A stretch of DNA of 64,000 nt from Temnopleurus reevesii (Eukaryota > Echinodermata > Echinoidea > Temnopleuroida > Temnopleuridae): positions 2,411 through 66,410 of the forward strand of contig BQKZ01000294.1 in the NCBI GenBank assembly GCA_036244855.1, in the 5' to 3' direction. Below, piece by piece: positions 1-12,700 of the stretch (position 1 is the first letter of the stretch; each line of letters starts with the position of its first letter). The notes beneath the pieces are model-generated. The model searched no databases. It was not told the origin of the DNA and saw nothing but the letters and a program-made list of their open reading frames with translations. Position numbers and translations under genes: made by a program.

Positions 1-259
1 ATGAATTTCACGAAACATAGCCAAACTCACCAAGTGCATTGCATATTCCTACTGATTGCAGAAGAAAAAGTAAACTAAACCGGTCCAATTTCATTTTCTG
101 ACAGGACCACCGTCGTGGCCGTCGAGATGGAAAAACATGAGCAGAAGACAGTCTTTACTTTACCCAACTATCACATTGAGCTTAGACTTGTAACTCATGG
201 AAGAAGCTGGATATGACGGGACGGGTACAAATTCAGCACATCAATTTACCTATCGGAAG

Positions 260-383
260 GCCCCGGTCACATAGGGCCCCGGAAGCAACACGATTCAATA
301 CGACTCTTAATTCGCAGTTAACTGCCTTAGAACAAAGAGTCGTGCTGAATCGTGTTGCTTCCGGGGCCCTATGTGACCGGGGC
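260..383. mobile_element. MITE family A, copy 1 (long palindrome)
   Basis: Near-perfect inverted repeat with termini gccccggtcacatagggccc and its complement, folding over nearly its whole 124 bases. Non-autonomous; no coding capacity. Two more copies lie at 21292-21424 and 21837-21955. The 93-codon ORF across it is an artefact. Confidence 0.85.
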
Positions 384-3300
384 TTAATACATATTTTAAA
401 TGCCTATATACACAATCAGGATATAATGCCTATAGAGTCTGGTTTTGATTTTCTTATGCCACTGCCTGATTTTATAATCATGCATATAGCATAATAAAGA
501 TAAGTATTATGAAACAGCACTTATGATAGAACTACTTTGTGTTATGATTTATATGGCAAATTAATGTGAGAGTGAAAGCATGGTCGAGAAGAGATTTGTT
601 TAAAGGGGAGGATGAGTAGAGCTCGATATATATTTCCCTTATTTAGCTTCCGGGTAAGCATGCTGCGTATCTTTGGCTATCCAATGTTGCTGGATTCTAG
701 TCCCGAAATATAGAATTTAAAAGTTTAAATCTTGAATAAATCTGTGCTTTGGCGTGTGCCTAAAATCCAATATGGAAAATAAGACATTCCTCGTGGAAAA
801 CGCGACGCCAATGATACACGGCTTGTCATAGCGAATGGTTCACGCTTTCATGCAAATTAGATCACAATAGATCACAATTTGTTGATGTTGGTGAGCTAAA
901 TTAACCCATTGACAACAGGTACAGAGTATTCCCTATACAAAAGTATATAACTATATATAACTATACTTCGTGGCATGAATTCTAACCCCGCAAATGACAT
1001 ATTATTGAGAAGTATTTTGTAAAATATTACTCCATCATGGAAAAGTATAGGGTATTGTGCCTAAGTTGAAATATTGTACCCTATTAGGTGGTCAAAGTAT
1101 TGCATTATTTAGGACTCAAAGCGTTTTTATGTAGTAATAATATTAGAATATATATACCCCTACAGGTGCATGCACTTTTCTCTTATGTGCTTATAGAAAT
1201 GACATATTGATACATTATATTAAAATAAAAAATATGAATTACACAATCTTGTTTGATATAATTATGATTTAATATTTTCATAAAGCCAATATTGTGCAAA
1301 CAATTCTGAATAAATATTTACACCTATGCATTCACCTGTATTTGGAATCGCAACATTAATGCATTCTTGGTAAAGTGACAGACTTTTCCGATAAAATAAG
1401 GTCGTCAATGTTTACTATTGCCGTTTACTTCAATGCATATCCATTTATAGGCATAACGACCAATTTCTCTCAGTTTCCCCTTCTATCGTAAAGCAGATTT
1501 GATCAAAAGCGATGCCTACCATGATTATTTCTACTTCCTCCTGTATTTTGTGTTTTATTCAGCATTTTTATTGGAATAAAAATTTCCCGCAATCAATAAG
1601 AAAAAGATGGAAAGCCATAACAAAATGCCATAAAAAATAACAGAACAGGGCGAAAGGGGATTTAATTTTGTTTTAACTTGCAAAGAATATTTGATCAGAA
1701 GTGAAGAGGTATCGATCATATGCGTAACCAGTGGTATCACTCCCACTGCTTGACAATATGCTCTAAAATGTGTACATGTAATCTTGTATTTCATTACAAT
1801 AAAATTAAAAATAGTTCAAACACTTCAGCTGAAGAAGAGTGAACGTGGCACGAACCCCACCCCTTTCCCTCTCAGCCAGTCGACTATACCACATGTCCGT
1901 TCTCCATGTTTTTATAGGGGTGCTAGGTTTTTTTTCAGACTCAAGTCGAGGAAAAATAGTAGGAATAATAGGGGTCTTCAGAAAATCTAATAACGGTTGA
2001 TTTTCCTCCTCATCTTTCCCCCCTCCTCTTTCCTAAAATTTGTATTAGGGGATAAATTTGCAAGATATCACATAACATTTGGGGATAATGGTGTGCCTAC
2101 CAAATTCCTAAATCTTTACCTATTTTTCCAGCTTCAGGGTTATTTCAAAGAATCTAGAACAAGCACATGTGTATGGTTGACTTTGACTTTACTTTGTGAC
2201 TTGGGGGAGGGGGCGAGAACAACCAGGAGAAAGTTCTTTACACAACCACCAAAGCACAAAACGGGGACCGCAAAACCGGGCGGGGTGGGAGGAGAATGGG
2301 TGGCTGGGGTTGTAGATTCCACTTTTCAGTTGATACATATAATATATTCTTGTCTTTTTTGCTCACGTTGAAACGGTTCAGACACATTTATCTATTTTTT
2401 TTCTATTTTGCACTTCAGCTTCTTGGGGACATGAAACGCACTGAGCATTTTTTAAAAGTGAACAGTTCATACGAACAAATAAAATGTTCTGATACTTTTC
2501 TCCATTATATTTCCGAGTACTCATATTGTTTGAATACATTGGTCTATGAAATGCTGAAGAAGTGACCTCTTTAGGCATAATCATTTCCAGCAGGGGTGTT
2601 CTTGAACATCATCTTCAAAACGAAAGAAAAATAAATCTTAACAAAATGCTTTGCCCATTCTATGAAGTCCAAATATCAGCTGGTTTCATTTGAAACTGTT
2701 AATATTCCCTCATATAATATCAGTGTATTCAGGGGTCAGAGGGAGCCACGACCCCGCTTTGGCAGCACATCATGGGCTACGATTCCACTGAAAGTCGCCT
2801 GCTCAAACAGGATTTGGGAGACCCTTTTTTGTTCTATTATTTAATTTTCATTTAATTTGTTTCCTGTGGGTACTTTAGGCCACTGAGCGGGCCCTCCCAC
2901 CTTGGAAGTATAATTATCTAAAAAAAGATATAATCTATTTCCGTAAAATCAAGTCGAATGCTAATTCAATGCTCTTTTGTAATGTTATTCAAATCAGAAC
3001 TGGATTGTGATTGTTGTGTACACACAGTTCAATACATGGCGTACAGATCTATTGTCCCATGACCCACTTCATTTTACAGAAATAGTTTATATCGTGTTTT
3101 TTTTTAGATTAATATCAATTGTCAAGCCATCTCCTACCCCCAATTGCTAGATTCAAGGTGGGACAAGGCCTTTAATTTGTAAATATGGATGCATGATGCC
3201 TTATGCCTCACAAAAATAAACTCTCTTTAACAAAAACCCTCGCCCAATGGATTGCTTAACGTTCCTGAATACCGTCCAGAATATTTGATCGCATAATATA

Positions 3301-6300
3301 ATTAAACAAAAGTTGTGAAACTGATAATTTTGCAAGCACACTTCTCAATTTGGATGCAGATTCCATGATATTAGAAATTGACTGGGATGCGGTAAACTTT
3401 TCTCAATTCGAATTTCTCTCCCATTTTGAGGCAAGAAGGAGTGATATACAAATACAAGCAATAAATGAAATACAAAACAAAATAAGATACATTTGATAGT
3501 ACATTTAATGGTTTGTTTCTGTTCTTTCTCCTTGTCTACAAGAAATATACAATCTCATATACAAAAATACAGTCATAACAAAACAAGATATTTATACAGT
3601 ATAACAATAGCAATAAATGAATGACAACTGTACATGCTATTTTATATGAGATATATATTAAGGCAAGTAAACATATCATGTATGCATAGGAATTGATATC
3701 ATTCAATTTTTAACTGGTAGAGTTTGTATAATTATATAAACTATACCCTGGCTTCCCCTTCATCCTCCCTCACAAAATGTTTCTTGATCTCACTCTCTAA
3801 ATTTTCCAAATTTCTCTCTCTCTCTCTCTCTCTCTTTCACTCTTTATTTCTCTCCCTCTTTCACCTGTCTCTTAATTGCTCAACTTCTTCCTTCATTATT
3901 TTACTGCATTCCATGATTAATATTTGAGGCATAATTAAACCAAAGAATTATAATTGTTCTTCTACAATAATTTTCTTGAGTAACATTCATTATATTCATT
4001 ATTACCACTGGACGATAGACCTTTTTTGAAAAATTTGCAACTTCACATCAAATATTATAATTCTTCATTGCTTTTATATAAATACATATCATTGTATGTG
4101 TATTTGTTTAGAAGACATAACCCTGACATATCAGCAAGCTGTGTTCACTGACTGCAATTAAACAAAAGAGGTGGCATTCCACAAAAGAAGATTAGGTTGG
4201 TTTTATTGGAATAGAGTAAATTCTATGAAAGGGTGGGGCAGGCTGGTGGGGGGGGGGTATATTAATATGTTTCTAGCAAGAGTATATAGAAAAGATATAG
4301 AATTTCATTGGATATCATTGGATAAAATGATGGAACATTGAATTTTCAAACATCATTTAAAGAGAAATTATATTCAGACATCATATATTTTTCATTTCTG
4401 TTCTGCATTGTATGAATTACATCATCATAACAGCATACAATATACAATGAATTCCCATACAAAAATACACAGTTTCAAAATGCATCAAAAAAGTCCAATA
4501 TTCAATCCATACAGTTAATCATAACTGATGATAAAATTCCAAAATTACACTGTCATACAAAAATATTGCAGTAATAATGTAAACATGAGCCCTGTTTTGC
4601 ATACTGTTTATAATGTTCAGCATGTAGACTATTTACTATACATACACAGATAACCACATATAATATGTACATGGCATGTACTTATTTTTGTATGATATAA
4701 AATGTCTGTTAAAATGTAGATAAACCTGAGTAGACAATATGTTTTACACAAAATATATGGACATTTGTGCAAATAGACAATACATTTCGTAACATACACA
4801 CAACATCTGCTAGAAGAGGATTACACATCATTTTGAAAGAATGCTGAAATCATGAATAAAAGAGACAAATCTACAACATGATTTTAAAGTACAGCCAATC
4901 GTGCCTAAATTAGAATATGTTGGGACATCAGAAATTGTTTTGACCAATGAGGGGTAAAAATAATAGAATATAAAATGAAGGGGACTTAAAATGACCTTAG
5001 ACTCGGTAATTATTTGACTTTATAGGTCTGCCTGTAGATATTTGATACCTGTGAAAAGAGGGGAATAAATGTTAGAAAAATATATGCAGACAGGTGACAC
5101 TATTGTATTATTTTTGTATAACTGTCAAATATGAGGACAAAAAAATTGAACAAAGTAAACAAATGACCAGTCAAGTCCTTATAAAGGCTAGACCACATAA
5201 AAAGAAATTTGCTTCCCAATTATTCTGTAAAGAAATGTAGAACATATGTCAAATATATTACTTGAATGCCAGGTGAGGCCCTTTTTTGTCTGCTAGTGAC
5301 ATTGCAAAAGCATGAATGGGAGTTGTTTCCATTGTCCAGTTTTATTGCCCTTTAATTTTAAAGTGCATCCTTTGTAAATGTACATGATTGCAAAATAGAA
5401 CTTATTCTCCAATTTTCACTATGTTGCTCCAAATATCTATCATGGTATTCGTATGTTTGTCTTTAAATGGAATGAAATATTTCATCTAAGAATTACAAAT
5501 CATCTAATAACACAATATAATCTATTTCCATTCAATGAAATGTGTCATGGGTAATAGATCCGCACACCATGTATTGAACTGTATCAATCACAAACCGGTC
5601 CCAAATTCCATGGCATTACACAGGAGCATTGAATTGTCATTTGACTTAATTTTACGGAAATATATTATATCAGGTTTAATCAATTGGTTATAATTAATGT
5701 AGAAAATACATGTAGACTCTATAGTGCACTTATTTCAATAGTATTCTACATGTACATAATTTCCCTACCAAAATAGATGATTCATAATTTCATAGTAACA
5801 TTTATTTGAGATCACACATTTTTAATGCTGGTGATAGTGGAAAGAATTCCATGTGGGAAAACTTTGACATAGAATGAGTAATTGATTACTCTTGCATAAT
5901 GGACATAAAATAAATAAGAACTTAATTTAATTACATAGTTTTTATGTCACCACCATGAGGTTTACCGCTGTAATTATCATGAATTATAGGCAGTTTTAGA
6001 TAGCCAGAAATTTCACATGCACAACAATTCTTTGGTAATTCTTCAAAAGGTAATGAATTATCACTGCTAAACAATTAGAAAAAAGACATTTATTGTATCA
6101 TTCTTCAGTGTCACATTAAAACATTTTGAATGAATTCTGATTGACGAACGATTACATTGGTCAATCGTAACACTGAAACATATTGAAAGAGAGTGAAAAG
6201 CAAAACACTCCAAAATTGACGGTTTTGTACAGATACAATAACAAAAAAAGGAAAAAAAGGAACAGTAAGTTAAAAAAATAATATTGCAGCATAGCACAAA

Positions 6301-6690
6301 CAGTAAACTCCAATGAACTTCCAGTAAATATTTTTGATTGCAATTAATATTAAGCTTGTAATAACACCATCATTTCAATGAACATTCTTTCCCACTCGAA
6401 AGAAAGAATATATAAATATCACCATTAAAAGAGAGATATTGAACACTCAATAGTTCTCAATGAATTCAATCCAAATTTTCATAGTCAAAATTGAAAAAAT
6501 GAAAATAAAAGGGCATTGACGAACTCTTCCTACAGGTAAGAGAGGAGATGAGATATACTAATAAGTCCTTCTGTTACTCCATGTTGTCATAGTAACCCAA
6601 TAACATTAAATACGGCGGGTAGATACAGCAGCTTGCGATGAAAGAAAAGACTCTTTGGTGAATTTTCATTGAAGGGATTCCAAGCTAATG
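384..6690 (-). other. 3' UTR and downstream flank
   Basis: No convincing gene on either strand. The 3' UTR begins at 6690. The first minus-strand AATAAA after the stop reads as tttatt at 6089-6094, which would give a UTR of roughly 600 nt, but several more occur further on, so the true end is unknown. Also present: a CT microsatellite at about 3811-3837 and a poly-G run near 4242. The bases 1-259 beyond the MITE are likewise featureless. Confidence 0.5.
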
Positions 6691-6726
6691 CTATCTCCTG
6701 TTAACATTCACTGATACAAAGTTGTG
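6691..6726 (-). CDS. trio: Exon 28: last 11 codons and stop
   Basis: Acceptor ctttttcag. [11 protein letters not shown] then TAG (6693-6691). The VNVNR ending resembles the VNRVN ending of vertebrate Trio/Kalirin. Together with the phase match to exon 27 this makes it the likely C-terminus. Confidence 0.82.
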   Translation of the reverse strand, partial: HNFVSVNVNRR

Positions 6727-9700
6727 CTGAAAAAGAAAAAAAAAATAATGAAAATACACTTATGGAGAAAAGACAGCAGGAACAAACCATTTTCCCCCAC
6801 AGAATATCCCAAATATATTTCTCATCACTGTTGTTTGGTCTTAAAGTTCAAATTACTCTTCCATTTGAGGTTGGCCAATAATTTCAATTCAGTGAACTGA
6901 ACAAAAATAACTCAATATAACTCAAAATCTCTGTTGAATTATATGTAAAATCAGGACTTCACAATATCCCCCTAGTTGAAAAGATCAATTGATAGTACTG
7001 ATCATTTTTTTCACAAGGGCAGAATGGCAAGAGTTTCATAAGCTTTCATTTTACAAGTGGGGTCAAACATCAAACATACAAAAGTGTTGACCAATCTATT
7101 GAATCGCCCATAGACTTATCTTTGCTAGCTTACCTGTGTTTTTCTCCTATGTATAAAGTCCTCTAGTCTTGATTTATGTGTCAATGCAGGGTCATCCTGA
7201 GATGAGTAGGTCTGAGCAAACCAGTGATTCTGCAAGCACTCTGATGTGCTCTTTCTGGAACTAAAATCAGGGGAGAAATTCAATAAGAAATCCTAAATAT
7301 GAAATCAGTCTCTGGTTTATATCTAGAAAGATGCAAAATAATAATAATATATCCACAACAGTACTAAACACTCAGCAATACATGTTTAAATAAAATATAG
7401 AATTTGAGTGTTAAGCCTAATGAAAGGGATGAAATATGAAAACAAGTACAGCAAACATGTTGAATTTTCTAGATAATATCTATACAGGTCTTCACGATAT
7501 AATAAGCATATAAAGAAAATAACATCCCTATCTATCCAGTAAACAGGTGCAGCACTTGTTCTACATTTCTTGCAGAATAAGATGGCAGAAAATTTATTTT
7601 GTATCCAAGAGCTCAAACTTGAAATATCCTATTTGTCTGACAATTGTCCCATTTTCACTGAAAAATCTTACTAAATAGGATGAAACCCTACAAGTTGGCA
7701 GCTCTGAAAACATTTTCACAAAGTCAAACTTTGAGAGATAAACACTTAATTTACTCAATATATCATGACCCTATCAATGTTCCAAAAGGCAAGCAATGAA
7801 GTAAAATGAGTCCTACCTATAATCTGCCTGCAGCAATCCGGTGATGAAATGTCGGGCATTCTGGCTGACGTTCTTGAAGTACTCATCCGGGAAGCTATAG
7901 TCAACCCCGATGATATTCATATTGGTCTCTTCAAGACTCTCATCAAGGAATGGTGAAATACCACTCAACATGACGTAGAACAGAGCTCCAATACTCCATA
8001 CATCTGTGCCATAGTCAATCTCCGTGCCGTTGAGAAGCTCGGGGGCACAGAACTCGGGGTTGGCGTTGAGTTCGTGGTAGAACGGAGGAGCGGAAGACCA
8101 GAGATCCATGGCATCACCAAAGTCAATCAGTTTGATTTGAGCTCTACCTAAGGCTACCTCCACCAAAACATTCTCAGGCTGTTATGGAAAGAGAAAGAAA
8201 TGTTGTTCAAATGCCGTATTTTTACAAAATAAACCTATAAAAAATTGAGGGAAATACAAACAATTTAAGTAAATCAGTTTGATATGAGCTCTACCTAATG
8301 CTATGTAATTTGACTTAAACATTCACTGGCTGTTCAAATGGGGTATTTTTTAATAAATTACTGAAAAATTGAAATAGTAAAATATCATCAAATTCAATAA
8401 GCTTGATCTGAGTTCTACATTTATAAAAGGTTACTTCCATGAAGCTTTTATTTTACTAATTTCTAAGTTAGGAGAAAAAGCATCGGTCAATAAACATTTT
8501 CAAATAAAATGGAAAACAATTTCATTGGAAAAAATAGAACAAAATTGAGCATATACAAAAGGCTACTACCATCAAACTACTATTTCACCAATTTCAAAGC
8601 TGACAGAGAGCATATCCAGATTTTTTCATTTCATTTCATTTCATTTCATTTATTCATTTATTCATTTATTCATTTATTCTGTATCTTTCATTTTTTTTCC
8701 ATAACAAAACAAACAGCTGAACATGAATATGTACATTAATACATTTTTACCAGGAAAAAAAAGAAAATGACTGTTTAAGGTATAACATTATACTTAAAAC
8801 AAAGTTTGCAGATTTGCAGATAAAATGAAAGAGAAATCCACAGGTGTGATACATAATGATATTGTGCACTGATCTATCTGATTATATAGATTTTCGGCAC
8901 CCTATAACAAGCATAAAACGATTAAAACAGGCAGTCACACTGACATCGGTTGACATGAATGTACGAGAATGATCATTACCTTGATGTCAAGATGGACGAC
9001 TCCATTTGAGTGCAGATAGTTGACGGCTTGTACGAGCTGTCTGATGAATCCTATGACCTGCCTCTCTGTAACCTGCGATAGACTCATCATGTACTCAAGG
9101 ATTCTTCCGTTGGGGATTCTAGGAACACAATGAAAGTGATAATATTCATTAACTATCTCAGTTCATAATCTAGGGTCCATTCAATCAGTGTTCCACATAG
9201 ACATAGACATAGACGTATAAGTAATGAAAAGGACCATATTCTTGATTCATAATGATCTTGTCTCTCTGTGACCTGGAATAGGCTCACCATGTCCTCAAGG
9301 ATTTTTCCATAGGGGATCCTACCGTACGAACAGAATGAGAAAGATGATATTCATGATATCTGTTAGCTCTCTCCATGATGTACGATCGAGAGACCATGTA
9401 CTTTATAGTCCGGTCAATGGGCAAACGATATGCACATATAGAAATAACAGTAATGGAAAGGACCAAGTGCTCTTGTCTCTCAGTGACCGATGATAGGCTC
9501 ACAAGAGGGATCCTTCTATTGGGAATCCTAGAACCACACAGAAATTAGAATGATAAAAAATGAACATACATTTAGAACCCCCATATCTTTGAGACATGCT
9601 CACAAATGAAAAGGTGTCAACTATTCTGACGTATTCAAAAGGTCAATTTAAATGTAAAAAATGCAATAGCTGGACAAAAGTAAAAGTATACATGACAACA

Positions 9701-12700
9701 AGAACCATGCACTCAGCCATATACTTGCAATGAAAATCTTGAATTCATGTGAAAATACACCTTAGAAACTGTTGGCATCTCTGCAGATATAAATTCTCAG
9801 ACCATTCTATTCTATTATCCAAGCTTCTCCTATTCTTTTGTTTTCTTCTTAGGAAAAGAGGAACAAATGCTTCAGAATAATACTACTTGATTCTTCCATT
9901 AAAGAATGCTTAAAAAGCAAATGAAAATGATTCATGTAATAACTTAAAAGATGGTATACTCACAGGTCTAAGACTAAGATATACTGTCCATGAGTCTCAT
10001 AGGTAGCATGTAATGAACAGATACCAGGGTGCTGAAGGGGTTGCAGCATAGATGCCTCATGCTGGACCTGCTCTAGATCCATCAGACGCTTACTGATGAA
10101 CTTTGCTGCTAGCGCCCTCTGCTGTTGAGACCTCGTGCAGGCATGCGTAGATGAAAATCTCCCTCTGTAGATGTGCAAGGTTTGATAAAAGAGAATGTCA
10201 GTATCTACACTGTACTTTCATACATGTAAAATACGGTAATGGGTGCTGTAAAAACAAGGTGAACTGGAATGAGAGGTTGAACAGGGACAAGACTTACGGT
10301 ACAACACACCCTATTGTTACAGAAAATTATTTCACGGAAGTCTGCACCACTCTAATCTTATTTCTTTTCCTCTGAATAAATCTTTAAACCTCATATTGAA
10401 CATCTTCTTCCTATTCAAAACAAATATTTTTCTACAATGGAATATCGTTTCCAGAACTGTATACCAACTCTGCCAGCTCTGAATATCCTGCTTTCATTGT
10501 AAAGCTTTGATTGAATTCCCTGGCAAGTTTATATCAGTAGAGAAGTAAAGTAAGTAGAAAGAAAACTCATAATTCTTCTTACCTTCCCAGCTCTCTTGTG
10601 ATATTGAAGTCTGTACTCCAGGTATGCTGCCAGTACAGATTCCTGTCTCTTCTTGCTAGGGCTGCAAGATAAAGAAAGATGATCAACAGTGAGTTCTGTC
10701 ATTATTACCATTGCTTACACAATCCAAAGTGACTCTTTTTACCAACATTTCTAGAAAAAAAGCTGGTAAATTTCTGTTATAAATGATTTTTTTTAAAGGA
10801 TCACTACATGTAATTTTCATAATACTGTATTCTTAATGACCAATTTTAACGCATTTATTTCAAACACAAAAAAAATCCCACAGTTTAAATTCTATTGGCT
10901 AGAAACTGGCCAGGACGAAGTACTCAATAAAGAAGAGCAAGAAGGAACAGGAACAAAAAAAAAAGCCCGCATATATGTATTACCAGTGGAGGACCACCTC
11001 TATCAATTCTGCAATGACACATCACATGGATATCTAACTTGAGAGCTTCAATGAATTTTGATATTTTTTTGGTTGTGCCTTTTTTACCTGTATCATCTGG
11101 GAGGGGGATTGAAGGCGTTGTCTCGCTCCTATCACTGCATCCCACATCATTCGGGGCAATGATTAAAAACTTATAGGACAACCCTTCCCCCACCATCCCT
11201 GTCCGCATCATACACCATTACTCTCTTAGAATCTTACCTGTATCATCTGGGATAGAGATTGCAGGCGTTGTCTCGCTCCTATCACTGCATCCCACATCAT
11301 TCTGAGCAATGATTCTAAACTTAAAAGACACCCCTGCCCCAACCCCTTCCCAAACCCCCTACCTTCCTATCCATATCATACTCCTCTACTCTCATATAAT
11401 CTTATTGGTATCATCTGGGAGAGGGATTGCAGACGTGGTCTCGCTCCTATCACTGCATCCCACATCTTTCTGAGTGATGATTCTAAACTTATACCATGCC
11501 CCCGAACCCCACCCCCATCTGCTTGTATCATACACCACTACTCTCTTAGAATCTTACCGGTATCATCTGGGATAGAGATTGCAGGCGTTGTCTCGCTCCT
11601 ATCACTGCATCCAACATCATTCTGAGCAATGATTCTGAAATTATAGGTTGCCCCAGCTGTGAGACCGTCTACTTTGTGGGTGGTATGTGCTATATTAGCG
11701 CAAGAAGTCTGCCATCGAAGGGTGTTGTGAGCTGTTGAGGAAATCAAGATTATTAAAAAAACTTTAGGATTCCAAGATATAACGTCACTCTGGAGAAGCA
11801 TTGAAAAAGATGCAGGAATTGATATTTTAACTTTAGCCAGCAAAGAAATGAGGACAGCATTACCTTTTTTCTTCTTCTTTTTTTTTTTTTTTNNNNNNNN
11901 NNNNNNNNNNNNNNNNNNNNNNNNNNNNNNNNNNNNNNNNNNNNNNNNNNNNNNNNNNNNNNNNNNNNNNNNNNNNNNNNNNNNNNNNNNNNNNNNNNNN
12001 NNNNNNNNNNNNNNNNNNNNNNNNNNNNNNNNNNNNNNNNNNNNNNNNNNNNNNNNNNNNNNNNNNNNNNNNNNNNNNNNNNNNNNNNNNNNNNNNNNNN
12101 NNNNNNNNNNNNNNNNNNNNNNNNNNNNNNNNNNNNNNNNNNNNNNNNNNNNNNNNNNNNNNNNNNNNNNNNNNNNNNNNNNNNNNNNNNNNNNNNNNNN
12201 NNNNNNNNNNNNNNNNNNNNNNNNNNNNNNNNNNNNNNNNNNNNNNNNNNNNNNNNNNNNNNNNNNNNNNNNNNNNNNNNNNNNNNNNNNNNNNNNNNNN
12301 NNNNNNNNNNNNNNNNNNNNNNNNNNNNNNTTTGAAAATATTCCTTTTAGCATTCTCTACAAATTTGTTAAAAAAAAATTCATTATCGAAATTAATTTCT
12401 AATGTATTTCATTGTTTTACGAATTTCTTATGTATTTCTTTGTTTTTTTACCTTTTGTTTTTGTTGTTTTTTTGACTGATATTTGTTGCACACATTATTT
12501 GAGGCAAAATGCTGCAAAAATAAATTCATTTGAGCCATTAAAAGTAAAAATATTCAAGTTTTTATGATATTTTAGTGAAAACACAATTTGCATTGACTTT
12601 GTACACAAAATCACGTTTTTGAGCAATTTTGGGGTTGACAAATTTTTTTCAAATGGGCTTGGCACGAAAACGGTACGCGCGGGCGCGGCGAATTTGGTCT

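Noticed and set aside
213..494. 93-codon ORF near the left end
   Set aside because: It spans a palindromic MITE and its flanks; the coding appearance comes from the inverted repeat.
11538..12353. Long ORF across the N gap
   Set aside because: Continuity is an artefact of unspecified bases; only the exon 22 part (11558-11731) is real.
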